DNA of 64,000 nucleotides from a virus: positions 124,001 through 188,000 of IMG/VR virus record IMGVR_UViG_3300043411_002794; one strand, 5' to 3'. The notes under the pieces were generated by a model. It had not been told where the DNA came from. It did not search any database and worked only from the letters and a program-made list of their open reading frames with translations. The position numbers and the translations under genes are program-made. Each line of letters starts with the position of its first letter. Within the stretch, counting starts at the first letter, position 1. Shown piece after piece: positions 17,804 through 24,046 of the stretch.

Positions 17804-18012
17804 GGTCGTACCAGCCCAAGGATCTCATTCGTCGACAGGCTTTCGAGCCGGCCGATTTGTTCGCCGCGAACTTGGTTCGCTACGAACTGTCGCAGCAGGT
17901 CGGCCGGCACATGGACCGTCCGATCTGCTGAGTCTCGAATCGTCACGTCGCCCTGATAATCACCGTGGTGAAGTATCAGGGCCGTGCTACCGTGCAGCGT
18001 CGTGGTGTGCAT
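17797..18012 (-). CDS. Small hypothetical protein
   Basis: A 71-residue soluble protein (MHTTTLHGSTALILHHGDYQ...), beta-rich at the start with a helical, charged C-terminus (LLRQFVANQVRGEQIGRLE). The frame is open to 18354, but the upstream part is an Arg/Ser/Trp-rich shadow of the next gene. The ATG at 18012 follows a GGTGGG stretch and overlaps the preceding gene by 26 nt. Confidence 0.55.
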   Translation of the reverse strand: MHTTTLHGSTALILHHGDYQGDVTIRDSADRTVHVPADLLRQFVANQVRGEQIGRLESLSTNEILGLVRPC

Positions 18013-18412
18013 CGGCACCCACCAGCTGCAAGCCGCCGTTGGCGTCAACATGCGCCGCCTTGGCTTCCGGTTTATTTTTTTGACCCCAGTTAGGAATCGG
18101 GTGCCCCGCTTCCGCGAGTTGCTGCTCGCCGGCATCACCGACCGAATCCCTACCCGCTTCCCGCTCTTGCTCCAGGACGCGAAGGGCGATGTCCTGGGCA
18201 AACGGTCCGAGGGCCACAGCGAACATTTCTTTGATCTCCGACTGCACCGGCATACGCGGTGCAAGCTGGCATACCGCTCGCACGGTAAAAATCCCAATCG
18301 CCATAATCGCGGCGAGCGCCAGTACACCCACCAACAAAACGATCTCGAAACCAACCGCGGTCAAATGTGCCGCTGTTTCGAGTCCGCGACGAACACGGGA
18401 AGTAATCTTCAT
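17987..18412 (-). CDS. Membrane-anchored hypothetical protein
   Basis: A 141-residue protein with one strong transmembrane helix (FEIVLLVGVLALAAIMAIGI, about residues 22-41), preceded by a basic N-terminus, so the tail is probably exposed outside the cytoplasm or to the lumen. The C-terminal 90 residues are charged and helical, then polar. An AAAGGAG site lies upstream of the ATG. A lysis accessory role is possible from this layout, but it is not shown. Confidence 0.6.
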   Translation of the reverse strand: MKITSRVRRGLETAAHLTAVGFEIVLLVGVLALAAIMAIGIFTVRAVCQLAPRMPVQSEIKEMFAVALGPFAQDIALRVLEQEREAGRDSVGDAGEQQLAEAGHPIPNWGQKNKPEAKAAHVDANGGLQLVGADAHHDAAR

Positions 18413-18500
18413 GCATCTCTCCTTTGAAAAGGTGGTACCGAAAAGCTATTTATCGGTCTACCTTATATGCCTGGAAAAACGCATGTTTTTAGCTGCTGAA
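18413..18500 (-). promoter_or_regulatory. AT-rich intergenic region, possible promoter
   Basis: An 88-nt gap that is unusually AT-rich for this genome. On the minus strand it holds GCATATAAGGTAG and GATAAATAGC, both -10-like, and an inverted repeat AAAAAC-GCAT-GTTTTT at about 18475-18490. It would serve the 18412 gene and those downstream. No -35 box is certain. Confidence 0.3.
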
Positions 18501-19481
18501 TTAGCCTAAACGGCCGTACGGAGAGCTGATACCGCCGTAAAGCTGACTCCAGTTATCGGAAGACTTACGGCGCCGCGTAAAGTCGACCCAGTTCTGCCAG
18601 CGCGTCTGTGCGGCCCGCTCGTAGTTCATCTCGCGGTTCATGTCGTCGACGGCGATGCCGCCGGCCTGGTACTGCAGGTTGTTGGCCCGCTGGTGCTCGG
18701 CGATGAGCATGTAAAGCTGCCCGACGATCGCCTCCAGCCAGTGGAAGCGGTGCGGGAAGTTTTGCGTCGTGTAATGCCGGAGCGGCGGCGGTACCTCATT
18801 CCAGTATTCGATCGGACGAGTGATCGCCATCGCGATTTCCGCGTCGTCGAACTTGATGTTGTCGAGCACGAAGTTTTCCTGCGGGCTCGAGTCGCGCAGG
18901 TGCAGCCGGATCTCGGCGATCGTAGGCGGCCCTCGCATCTTGCAGCGGCCATCGGCCGTAGAGATGCTGCGGTTGATGACCAGGTAGAACATGTTCGAGA
19001 ACAAGACCTGCGGCGTCTCGCTGGTATGGTCGAGCACCTGGGCCTCGGCGAAGTAGACGCCGGGCAGGATCAGCTGTTCCGCAGAGATCGCAAACTGCAG
19101 CTTGCCCGCCTCGGCTTCCACCAGCTCGCCGTAAACCTCATAGAGCTGCGCGGCACCGACGTTCTCGCGAAACTGCAGCCGATAATCCGGGCAGACGCCG
19201 GACGACGCCGACGAGCTGCTGTTATCGCCGCATCCGCACGCGGTAAGATCGACCGGCCGTCCCTCGCGATCGAGCATCGTCCAGCCGACGGTGACGGCCT
19301 GACCACCGGTTACGTAGACCGTACGCAGTCGCTGGGGGATAGGCTGCTGGTGCACGGTCGACAAGTTCGGGGCGACCGACGTTTGGTCGCTGCAGGGTAC
19401 GGCGGCGGGCGCCGGTAGCGCGGCCTGGGCCTCGCAGCACGGGATCTGATCCGCGGCGGCCGGAGTTCCGATGACGGGCAT
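18501..19481 (-). CDS. Hypothetical head-tail connector-region protein
   Basis: A 326-residue protein. The N-terminus is Pro/Ala/Cys rich with a CGCGDNSSSSASSGVC loop. Residues about 55-165 are beta-rich and Ig-like (GQAVTVGWTMLDREGRPVDL), and residues about 185-300 are helical (TIAEIRLHLRDSSPQENFVL; FHWLEAIVGQLYMLIAEHQR). It lies between the capsid genes and the tail module after a terminator, which suggests a connector or joining protein. The family is not recognised. Confidence 0.6.
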   Translation of the reverse strand: MPVIGTPAAADQIPCCEAQAALPAPAAVPCSDQTSVAPNLSTVHQQPIPQRLRTVYVTGGQAVTVGWTMLDREGRPVDLTACGCGDNSSSSASSGVCPDYRLQFRENVGAAQLYEVYGELVEAEAGKLQFAISAEQLILPGVYFAEAQVLDHTSETPQVLFSNMFYLVINRSISTADGRCKMRGPPTIAEIRLHLRDSSPQENFVLDNIKFDDAEIAMAITRPIEYWNEVPPPLRHYTTQNFPHRFHWLEAIVGQLYMLIAEHQRANNLQYQAGGIAVDDMNREMNYERAAQTRWQNWVDFTRRRKSSDNWSQLYGGISSPYGRLG

Positions 19482-19513
19482 GAGCGACTCCTAGCAAAAG
19501 GCCGAGACATATG

Positions 19514-19546
19514 AAAAAAGCGACGACCCAAGACGGGTCGTCGCTT
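19514..19546 (-). terminator. Rho-independent terminator (minus strand)
   Basis: A perfect 11-bp stem AGCGACGACCC/GGGTCGTCGCT with a 5-nt loop, followed on the minus strand by TTTTTT. It lies after the 19578-19940 gene and ends the head transcript. A CTAGGA-containing promoter or ribosome-site candidate follows directly (about 19488-19511). Confidence 0.85.
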
Positions 19547-19577
19547 CGCTTCTGGTCGGGATGAATCATGGCAATGT

Positions 19578-19940
19578 TTAGTTGCCTTCGTCCTCGTGGA
19601 AGTCCGACGACCCGCTCGAATCGTAGCAGGGGTCGACCGTACCGAGCACACCGTCGTTGACGGCGAGCATGCGGGTCTTGTCGGCCGTATCGTCGTAAAT
19701 GAACATGCCGGGCGAGCTGACGAGCGTCAGCGAACCCCGCTTGAGCGACGCCTTCAACGCATTGAAGCGGCGCTTGCTGACCATGGCACCGAGAGTCGCA
19801 ATGAGGTCGCCGGGCACGGCAAAGCTTTGACCGGAGGTCAGCCGCTTACCGCGGGGACCGAGGAACCCGAAGGTACGCTCGACGCCCGACGTGTTCTTCA
19901 CGATCGTGTGCAGGCAGTCCGTAGAAACGATCTCACGCAT
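19578..19940 (-). CDS. Hypothetical head-region protein
   Basis: A 120-residue beta-rich protein (FGFLGPRGKRLTSGQSFAVP; GSLTLVSSPGMFIYDD) with an acidic C-terminus (DSSGSSDFHEDEGN). It lies two genes downstream of the major capsid gene, as head-decoration or vertex proteins often do. There is no recognised domain. An AGGAG site lies upstream of the ATG and a terminator directly downstream. Confidence 0.58.
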   Translation of the reverse strand: MREIVSTDCLHTIVKNTSGVERTFGFLGPRGKRLTSGQSFAVPGDLIATLGAMVSKRRFNALKASLKRGSLTLVSSPGMFIYDDTADKTRMLAVNDGVLGTVDPCYDSSGSSDFHEDEGN

Positions 19941-20009
19941 GGCTTATTGGCTCCTACCGATTACTCGGCGAGGGAAGTGGCAATGGCTTCGGCGAACGTA
20001 CGTCGAAGA

Positions 20010-20378
20010 CTAGGCAGCCGTCTGAGCGGCCTGCAGCATCAGGACGGCCTCGGCCAGATCCGGACGGTTGCGGGCGGCGCCGTGGGCGGCAGCCTTGACT
20101 TGGGTCGTAGTCGGGGCTGCAGCGACGCTGGCAACTCCGGCCGTCTTGAGCAGAGCTTCGATGCGCTTTCCGCCCTTTTCCAGCAGGCTGGCCTGCTTGG
20201 TCGGGGTGGCCGCGTAGACCTGAGCAAGCTGCTCGGCTTGCGTCAACATCGCGACGGCTTCTTGCTCCGTCTTCGGCACGATGCCGTAGTCGTTGGCAAG
20301 CTTTTCAAAGAACGCCGGCACGTGGACCTCGCGGTACAGCGTTGCAGAGGCGTTGTCGATTTCTTGTTGCGTGGGCAT
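20010..20378 (-). CDS. Hypothetical capsid-associated protein
   Basis: A 122-residue, Ala-rich helical protein. Its first residues, MPTQQEIDNASATLYREV, resemble those of the neighbouring capsid protein (MPTQAQIRQLNDTLFEQL), which suggests a shared head-targeting segment or duplication. The C-terminal half is Ala/Thr rich. It follows the capsid gene after a hairpin terminator. The function is inferred as head-associated only. Confidence 0.58.
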   Translation of the reverse strand: MPTQQEIDNASATLYREVHVPAFFEKLANDYGIVPKTEQEAVAMLTQAEQLAQVYAATPTKQASLLEKGGKRIEALLKTAGVASVAAAPTTTQVKAAAHGAARNRPDLAEAVLMLQAAQTAA

Positions 20379-20441
20379 GTGTCCCAGGTCCTAGCACAAA
20401 AAGACGAAAATGGTTTCGTGAACTCTCAAACGACCGAAAGC

Positions 20442-20467
20442 CCGCGCTGCACCGAAGTGCAGCGCGG
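20442..20467 (-). terminator. Hairpin terminator after the capsid gene
   Basis: A perfect 11-bp stem CCGCGCTGCAC/GTGCAGCGCGG with a TTCG tetraloop (minus strand), then GCTTTCGG. The T-tract is weak, so termination may be partial or the hairpin may stabilise the capsid mRNA. Confidence 0.65.
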
Positions 20468-20477
20468 ACTGGATCGG

Positions 20478-21428
20478 TTAAACGAAGTCGGCGCGAGCCA
20501 AGGCGTTGGTGTGACCGAACGCCATGCCGATCGTTTCGTAGCTGAAGTACTCGAGCATGTACGCCTCGCGGCGAATGTACATGGTCGTATCTTCAAGAGC
20601 GAAGTTTTTCCCGATCGTCTTCGGGTCTCCGAACATGAAGAACGACCCATCCGGGATCAGGCCGTCAATCGGATTGGAAGCCGAGCAACGCTTGATGGTC
20701 ACGATCCAGTCGCGATCCATGAAGCGGGTCAGGGCCCAACCGTTCTTGGCGATGTCTTGCGCCATGTCGCCGCCGATCTCGTCACGTCCCCACTTCATCA
20801 TTTCCTTGATGGTGACGTTGTTGAGGAGGATCGTTGCCACTTCGAAGTGGCTCGGCGTCTTCGGCATGATGTTCAGCGCGTCAACGACCGTTTCGCGGGT
20901 GATCCCGCCTTCGATCGTTTCCCACTGCTTCACGCCCGAGAGCGGAACGATTTCGTCCGCACCCATCAGCACGGCGTTAAACGCCTGCACGAATTTGCTG
21001 TCTTCTTCGGCCAACATGTCCTTGATCATGTTGTCGCTGAGGACCTGGCGGATGTCGTACGAGTACGTACGGAGCTGATCGACGTCCTTCGTCGCCCGCG
21101 GCGAAAGGATACGCGCGAAGCTGATGCGGTAGCGCGGTCCGCGGATGTAGAAGTTGATCGGCAACGAGGCGAAGCCCGCCGACACGGCTGCCGGGGAGTC
21201 CGGTTCCTTGTCGATGACCTTCACGGGGTTGTCGGTGTCGACCTGGCGATCCAACTCTTCGTTTTGGATCGTCAGCATGGGGATGATTTTGCGGGCGAAG
21301 CCGTCTTCACGCATTTTGGTACGCGTGTAGTCGTTGACGGCGTCGACGGCTTGCTTCTGCATCCCCGGGTTATCGAGTTGCTCAAAGAGCGTATCGTTGA
21401 GCTGGCGGATTTGAGCTTGCGTCGGCAT
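20478..21428 (-). CDS. Probable major capsid protein (HK97-like)
   Basis: A 316-residue protein with the layout of an HK97-fold capsid subunit. The N-terminal helix (residues about 1-30) is followed by an E-loop-like region, then SPINFYIR-type beta strands (LPINFYIRGPRYRISFARIL). The helical P-domain has LSDNMIKDMLAEEDSKFVQA and VATILLNNVTIKEMMKWGRD, and the C-terminal beta sheet is GSFFMFGDPKTIGKNFALED. The gene lies between scaffold/protease-type genes and tail genes and is flanked by strong hairpins, as expected for the most abundant protein. An AGGGAGG site is upstream. The family call is by pattern and position. Confidence 0.7.
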   Translation of the reverse strand: MPTQAQIRQLNDTLFEQLDNPGMQKQAVDAVNDYTRTKMREDGFARKIIPMLTIQNEELDRQVDTDNPVKVIDKEPDSPAAVSAGFASLPINFYIRGPRYRISFARILSPRATKDVDQLRTYSYDIRQVLSDNMIKDMLAEEDSKFVQAFNAVLMGADEIVPLSGVKQWETIEGGITRETVVDALNIMPKTPSHFEVATILLNNVTIKEMMKWGRDEIGGDMAQDIAKNGWALTRFMDRDWIVTIKRCSASNPIDGLIPDGSFFMFGDPKTIGKNFALEDTTMYIRREAYMLEYFSYETIGMAFGHTNALARADFV

Positions 21429-21457
21429 GGTCGAAATGACCTCCCTGTCTTACGGTT

Positions 21458-21482
21458 GGCAGCCCCGTCTCCCCGGGGCTGA
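21458..21482 (-). other. Hairpin upstream of the capsid gene
   Basis: An inverted repeat CAGCCCC/GGGGCTG in the 102-nt gap between the 199-residue gene and the capsid gene. On the minus strand it is not followed by a T-run. It may be an RNA-stabilising hairpin in the capsid leader, or an attenuator. The surrounding AT-rich stretch (about 21485-21510) could hold a promoter, but I see no clear boxes. Confidence 0.4.
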
Positions 21483-21530
21483 AACATACAAAATGGAACA
21501 ACGAACACGAACAACCGCCCAAACGCGACC

Positions 21531-22130
21531 TTAGTAGGTCGTGCCCGGGAGGTGGTAGGTCCAGTACGCGAGCGTACCGATCCGGTTGTGGTTGAGGTGT
21601 TCGCCCGTGGAGACGATACCGCAAACCGCATTGGTGAAGGCAACCACGGCGCCGCCGCCGCTCTTCTGGTTGGTGAGGACGCCGGCGTAATCTTCGGCCG
21701 CTTCGAGCACGCCCTGACGTGCGGTCAACAACTCGTTGACGGCATAGGTCTGGTCCGCGTCGTATTCGGTCGATTCGATTTCGTAGCCGGCCGTGTGGAC
21801 CAAGCCCGTCAATTCACCACCCGGCATCACGGCCTTGTGCATGAAGTTACCGGCGTTGGTCGTGCCGGCGTTGTTGACGTCGAAATCGGCCGAGCCGTTG
21901 ATGAGGGTCAGCGCCGGACCGGTCGCGTGACAGCCGGGCTTGAAGTAGCTGGTCGGCTTGCCGTTGTCGTCGACATCGACTTCCGCGACGTGGACAATGC
22001 GTCCCGCCGGGAGATCGAATTCGACGTCGTCGTGGAGCTTGGCCTGGAAGTCGAGGGCGGCCATGTCGAACCAGCCCTTCTTCACGTCGATGCCATGCTC
22101 GAACATCAGGTCGGGAAGTTTACGTGCCAT
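21531..22130 (-). CDS. Hypothetical head protein (decoration/stabiliser candidate)
   Basis: A 199-residue soluble protein encoded just upstream of the capsid gene with a strong AAGGAGG site. It is beta-rich with Gly turns (GRIVHVAEVDVDDNGKPTSY; SGGGAVVAFTNAVCGIVSTG), typical of capsid decoration proteins, which often neighbour the capsid gene. No transmembrane helix is present. The family is not recognised; decoration is inferred from position and fold type. Confidence 0.6.
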   Translation of the reverse strand: MARKLPDLMFEHGIDVKKGWFDMAALDFQAKLHDDVEFDLPAGRIVHVAEVDVDDNGKPTSYFKPGCHATGPALTLINGSADFDVNNAGTTNAGNFMHKAVMPGGELTGLVHTAGYEIESTEYDADQTYAVNELLTARQGVLEAAEDYAGVLTNQKSGGGAVVAFTNAVCGIVSTGEHLNHNRIGTLAYWTYHLPGTTY

Positions 22131-22207
22131 GAGGGTGAACCTCCTTGTTCACAAAATCAAATCAAAACGTGGACGATCGGTACTTGAACGGACGCAGGGG
22201 GCAGGAA

Positions 22208-22609
22208 CTATTCGGACGGTGGGACGAGGCCGAGGCCTACCCACAAACGACGATCGGCTTCCGAGAGTCCGCCGCGTCGCGACGTACCACCGGCTGCAGC
22301 CGTCTTTTCGCTATCGATCGGGGTGCCGAGCGACTGCTTCTCGGCGGTGTTGCGATGCTCGGCAAGCTTGGTCAGGAGCTGGAGCACCTGAACCGGGTTT
22401 TCGAGCACCTTGGCACATTTTTCGGCTTCGGAGGGGTCGATCCGCTCGTGCTTCACGAGGGCGGCGACACACGCCGGGATCAAAGCCTTGCAGTCAGCGG
22501 CTTGCTTCTCCATCGCGGTTTGCGCGGCGGCAGCAAGCTTGACGGCCTGATTCGAAAAGCCGACGAGATCGACGATGTCTCGTTCGATCTCAGGGGTTGC
22601 CGTGGGCAT
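22208..22609 (-). CDS. Hypothetical helical head-region protein
   Basis: A 133-residue helical protein (MPTATPEIERDIVDLVGFSN...), Ala/Lys-rich with two cysteines. It ends in a basic Gly/Arg segment (GGTSRRGGLSEADRRLW). The ATG at 22609 has a GGGAGAG site; the longer frame to 22639 is rejected. It lies between the scaffold-like protein and the capsid genes, so a head-assembly role is inferred. Confidence 0.6.
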   Translation of the reverse strand: MPTATPEIERDIVDLVGFSNQAVKLAAAAQTAMEKQAADCKALIPACVAALVKHERIDPSEAEKCAKVLENPVQVLQLLTKLAEHRNTAEKQSLGTPIDSEKTAAAGGTSRRGGLSEADRRLWVGLGLVPPSE

Positions 22610-22686
22610 GTCAAACTCTCCCTGTCTGTAGCAGGCCAAAAATTAAAAGTAACGGAACGGCTTCCTGCCGTAGGCGAGCGGACCCG

Positions 22687-23994
22687 CTAGCTGCGGATCA
22701 TCTCGAGGATTTGTCGCTTCATCAGGTCACGCATGGTACGCGCTTCCTTGGTGGCGGCGGCCTTCATTTGAAAGCGACCGCTCAGCATGAAGTTGCGAGC
22801 CAAGCTGGCGACCTTCATCGGATCGCCCATCGGCGGAGCACCCGCCATGGCAGGATCGGCAGCGGGCGGCATCGCGCCCGGACCACCGGCGCCCGGAGCG
22901 CCGCCCAGGCCCATGTCGCCGCCCGGAGGCGGAGCCATTTCGCCACCCGCACCACCGGCACCTTGTCCGGCTTGGGCGAGCATTTCCGGCGTAATGCCGA
23001 GTTCCATCAGGGCCGCAACGAGTTCTTGCAGGGCGGCTTCGTCGCCGCCTCCGCCCGCACCCGGAGCACCGCCCGGAGCACCGCCGCCCATAGCACCGGC
23101 TAAGCCGGCCATGTCGGCAGGAGGTCCGGCGTCGCCGGCGGGAGCACCGCCGCCCGCACCCGGAGCACCTTCACCACCACCGGCACCCGATCCGCCGGCT
23201 TCTTCGCCGCCGCCGGGGTTGGTGTGGTCTTCGCCTTCGGCTTCCGCTTCATCGGCGGCGAGCTTTTGGTAGAACCCGCCGAGCAAGTCGGCACGTTCGT
23301 AGGCTTCGTTGATGCTGTTTTCGATGACGTCCTCGACGAGGCCGACAGCCGCCGTCTTGTCGAGACCGATGCTGGCGGCCAGGTCGTAACCGGCCAAGAT
23401 GTTCACCGCGGTTTCGGCGGACGCGGCTGCAGGAGCCGCAGCCGTCTTTGCGGCCGGTGCCGCCGCGGGCTTCGCGGCCGGAGCTGCAGCCGTCTTGCGG
23501 GTGTAGCCCAGCGCGACGTCGGCGAGCAACTTGTTGCCGAGAGCGATGACCTTTTCGCTCGCTTGCTTGAAGTTGGCACTACCGTACTTCTGGCCGTCTT
23601 CGGTCGTGGCCGGATGGCTGGTGCCCGGGTCGTCCTTCTTGTCCTTGTAATTGTCTTCGACCGACGGATCATCGCCCGGCATCGACTGGGACATGCCCAG
23701 GTTCAGCGAGTTGTCCTTGTCGGCGCCCGGCGATGCGTCGGCGGTGCTGTCGACGCTTAGAGCACCTTGCTGTTTCTTGACGTCGGCGGTGTTTTCACTC
23801 GACCGTTCGCCTTCGGATGCGGCTTGGGCACCGTTGTCGGCGGAAGCCGTCGGGTGCGAACTCGAGCCGCCTTGGTAGCCGGGGTCGGCAGGCGTCGGTC
23901 CAGCAACTTTCGTCTGGCCGGCAGCTGCCTGCTTTTCAGTGATAATCTCGCTGGCCATCGTGCGGAAGGCAGCGAACAGTTCGGTCTTCGCCAT
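22687..23994 (-). CDS. Gly/Ala/Pro-rich scaffold-like protein
   Basis: A 435-residue protein of low complexity. Residues about 15-120 are polar and Gly/Ser/Asp rich. A helical Ala/Lys block (AAAPAAK repeats) lies at about 170-200, a folded helical segment at about 210-260, then a long Gly/Pro/Ala tract. The basic helical C-terminus (TKEARTMRDLMKRQILEMIR) is of the kind scaffolds use to bind capsid protein. It lies directly after the prohead protease gene, the usual scaffold position. The start at 23994 has an AAGGAG site. It shares a MAPPPGGD motif with the protein at 35337-36140. Confidence 0.55.
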   Translation of the reverse strand: MAKTELFAAFRTMASEIITEKQAAAGQTKVAGPTPADPGYQGGSSSHPTASADNGAQAASEGERSSENTADVKKQQGALSVDSTADASPGADKDNSLNLGMSQSMPGDDPSVEDNYKDKKDDPGTSHPATTEDGQKYGSANFKQASEKVIALGNKLLADVALGYTRKTAAAPAAKPAAAPAAKTAAAPAAASAETAVNILAGYDLAASIGLDKTAAVGLVEDVIENSINEAYERADLLGGFYQKLAADEAEAEGEDHTNPGGGEEAGGSGAGGGEGAPGAGGGAPAGDAGPPADMAGLAGAMGGGAPGGAPGAGGGGDEAALQELVAALMELGITPEMLAQAGQGAGGAGGEMAPPPGGDMGLGGAPGAGGPGAMPPAADPAMAGAPPMGDPMKVASLARNFMLSGRFQMKAAATKEARTMRDLMKRQILEMIRS

Positions 23995-24046
23995 CGTAGC
24001 GTCACTCCTTGACTTGGCGTGGCAGCACTTCTCCAGGCACTGCACC

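Noticed and set aside
18013-18354. N-terminal extension of the 17797-18012 gene
   Set aside because: The extension is a Ser/Arg/Trp-rich shadow of the 17987-18412 TM protein, and its start has no ribosome site.
19596-21482. A 628-codon plus-strand frame across the capsid region
   Set aside because: It crosses three minus-strand genes and two terminators and has an Arg/His/Val-rich shadow composition.
22787-23272. A 161-codon plus-strand Pro/Ala/Gly-rich frame opposite the scaffold-like gene
   Set aside because: It is the mirror of the Gly/Pro-rich tract; low-complexity GC repeats give open frames on both strands.
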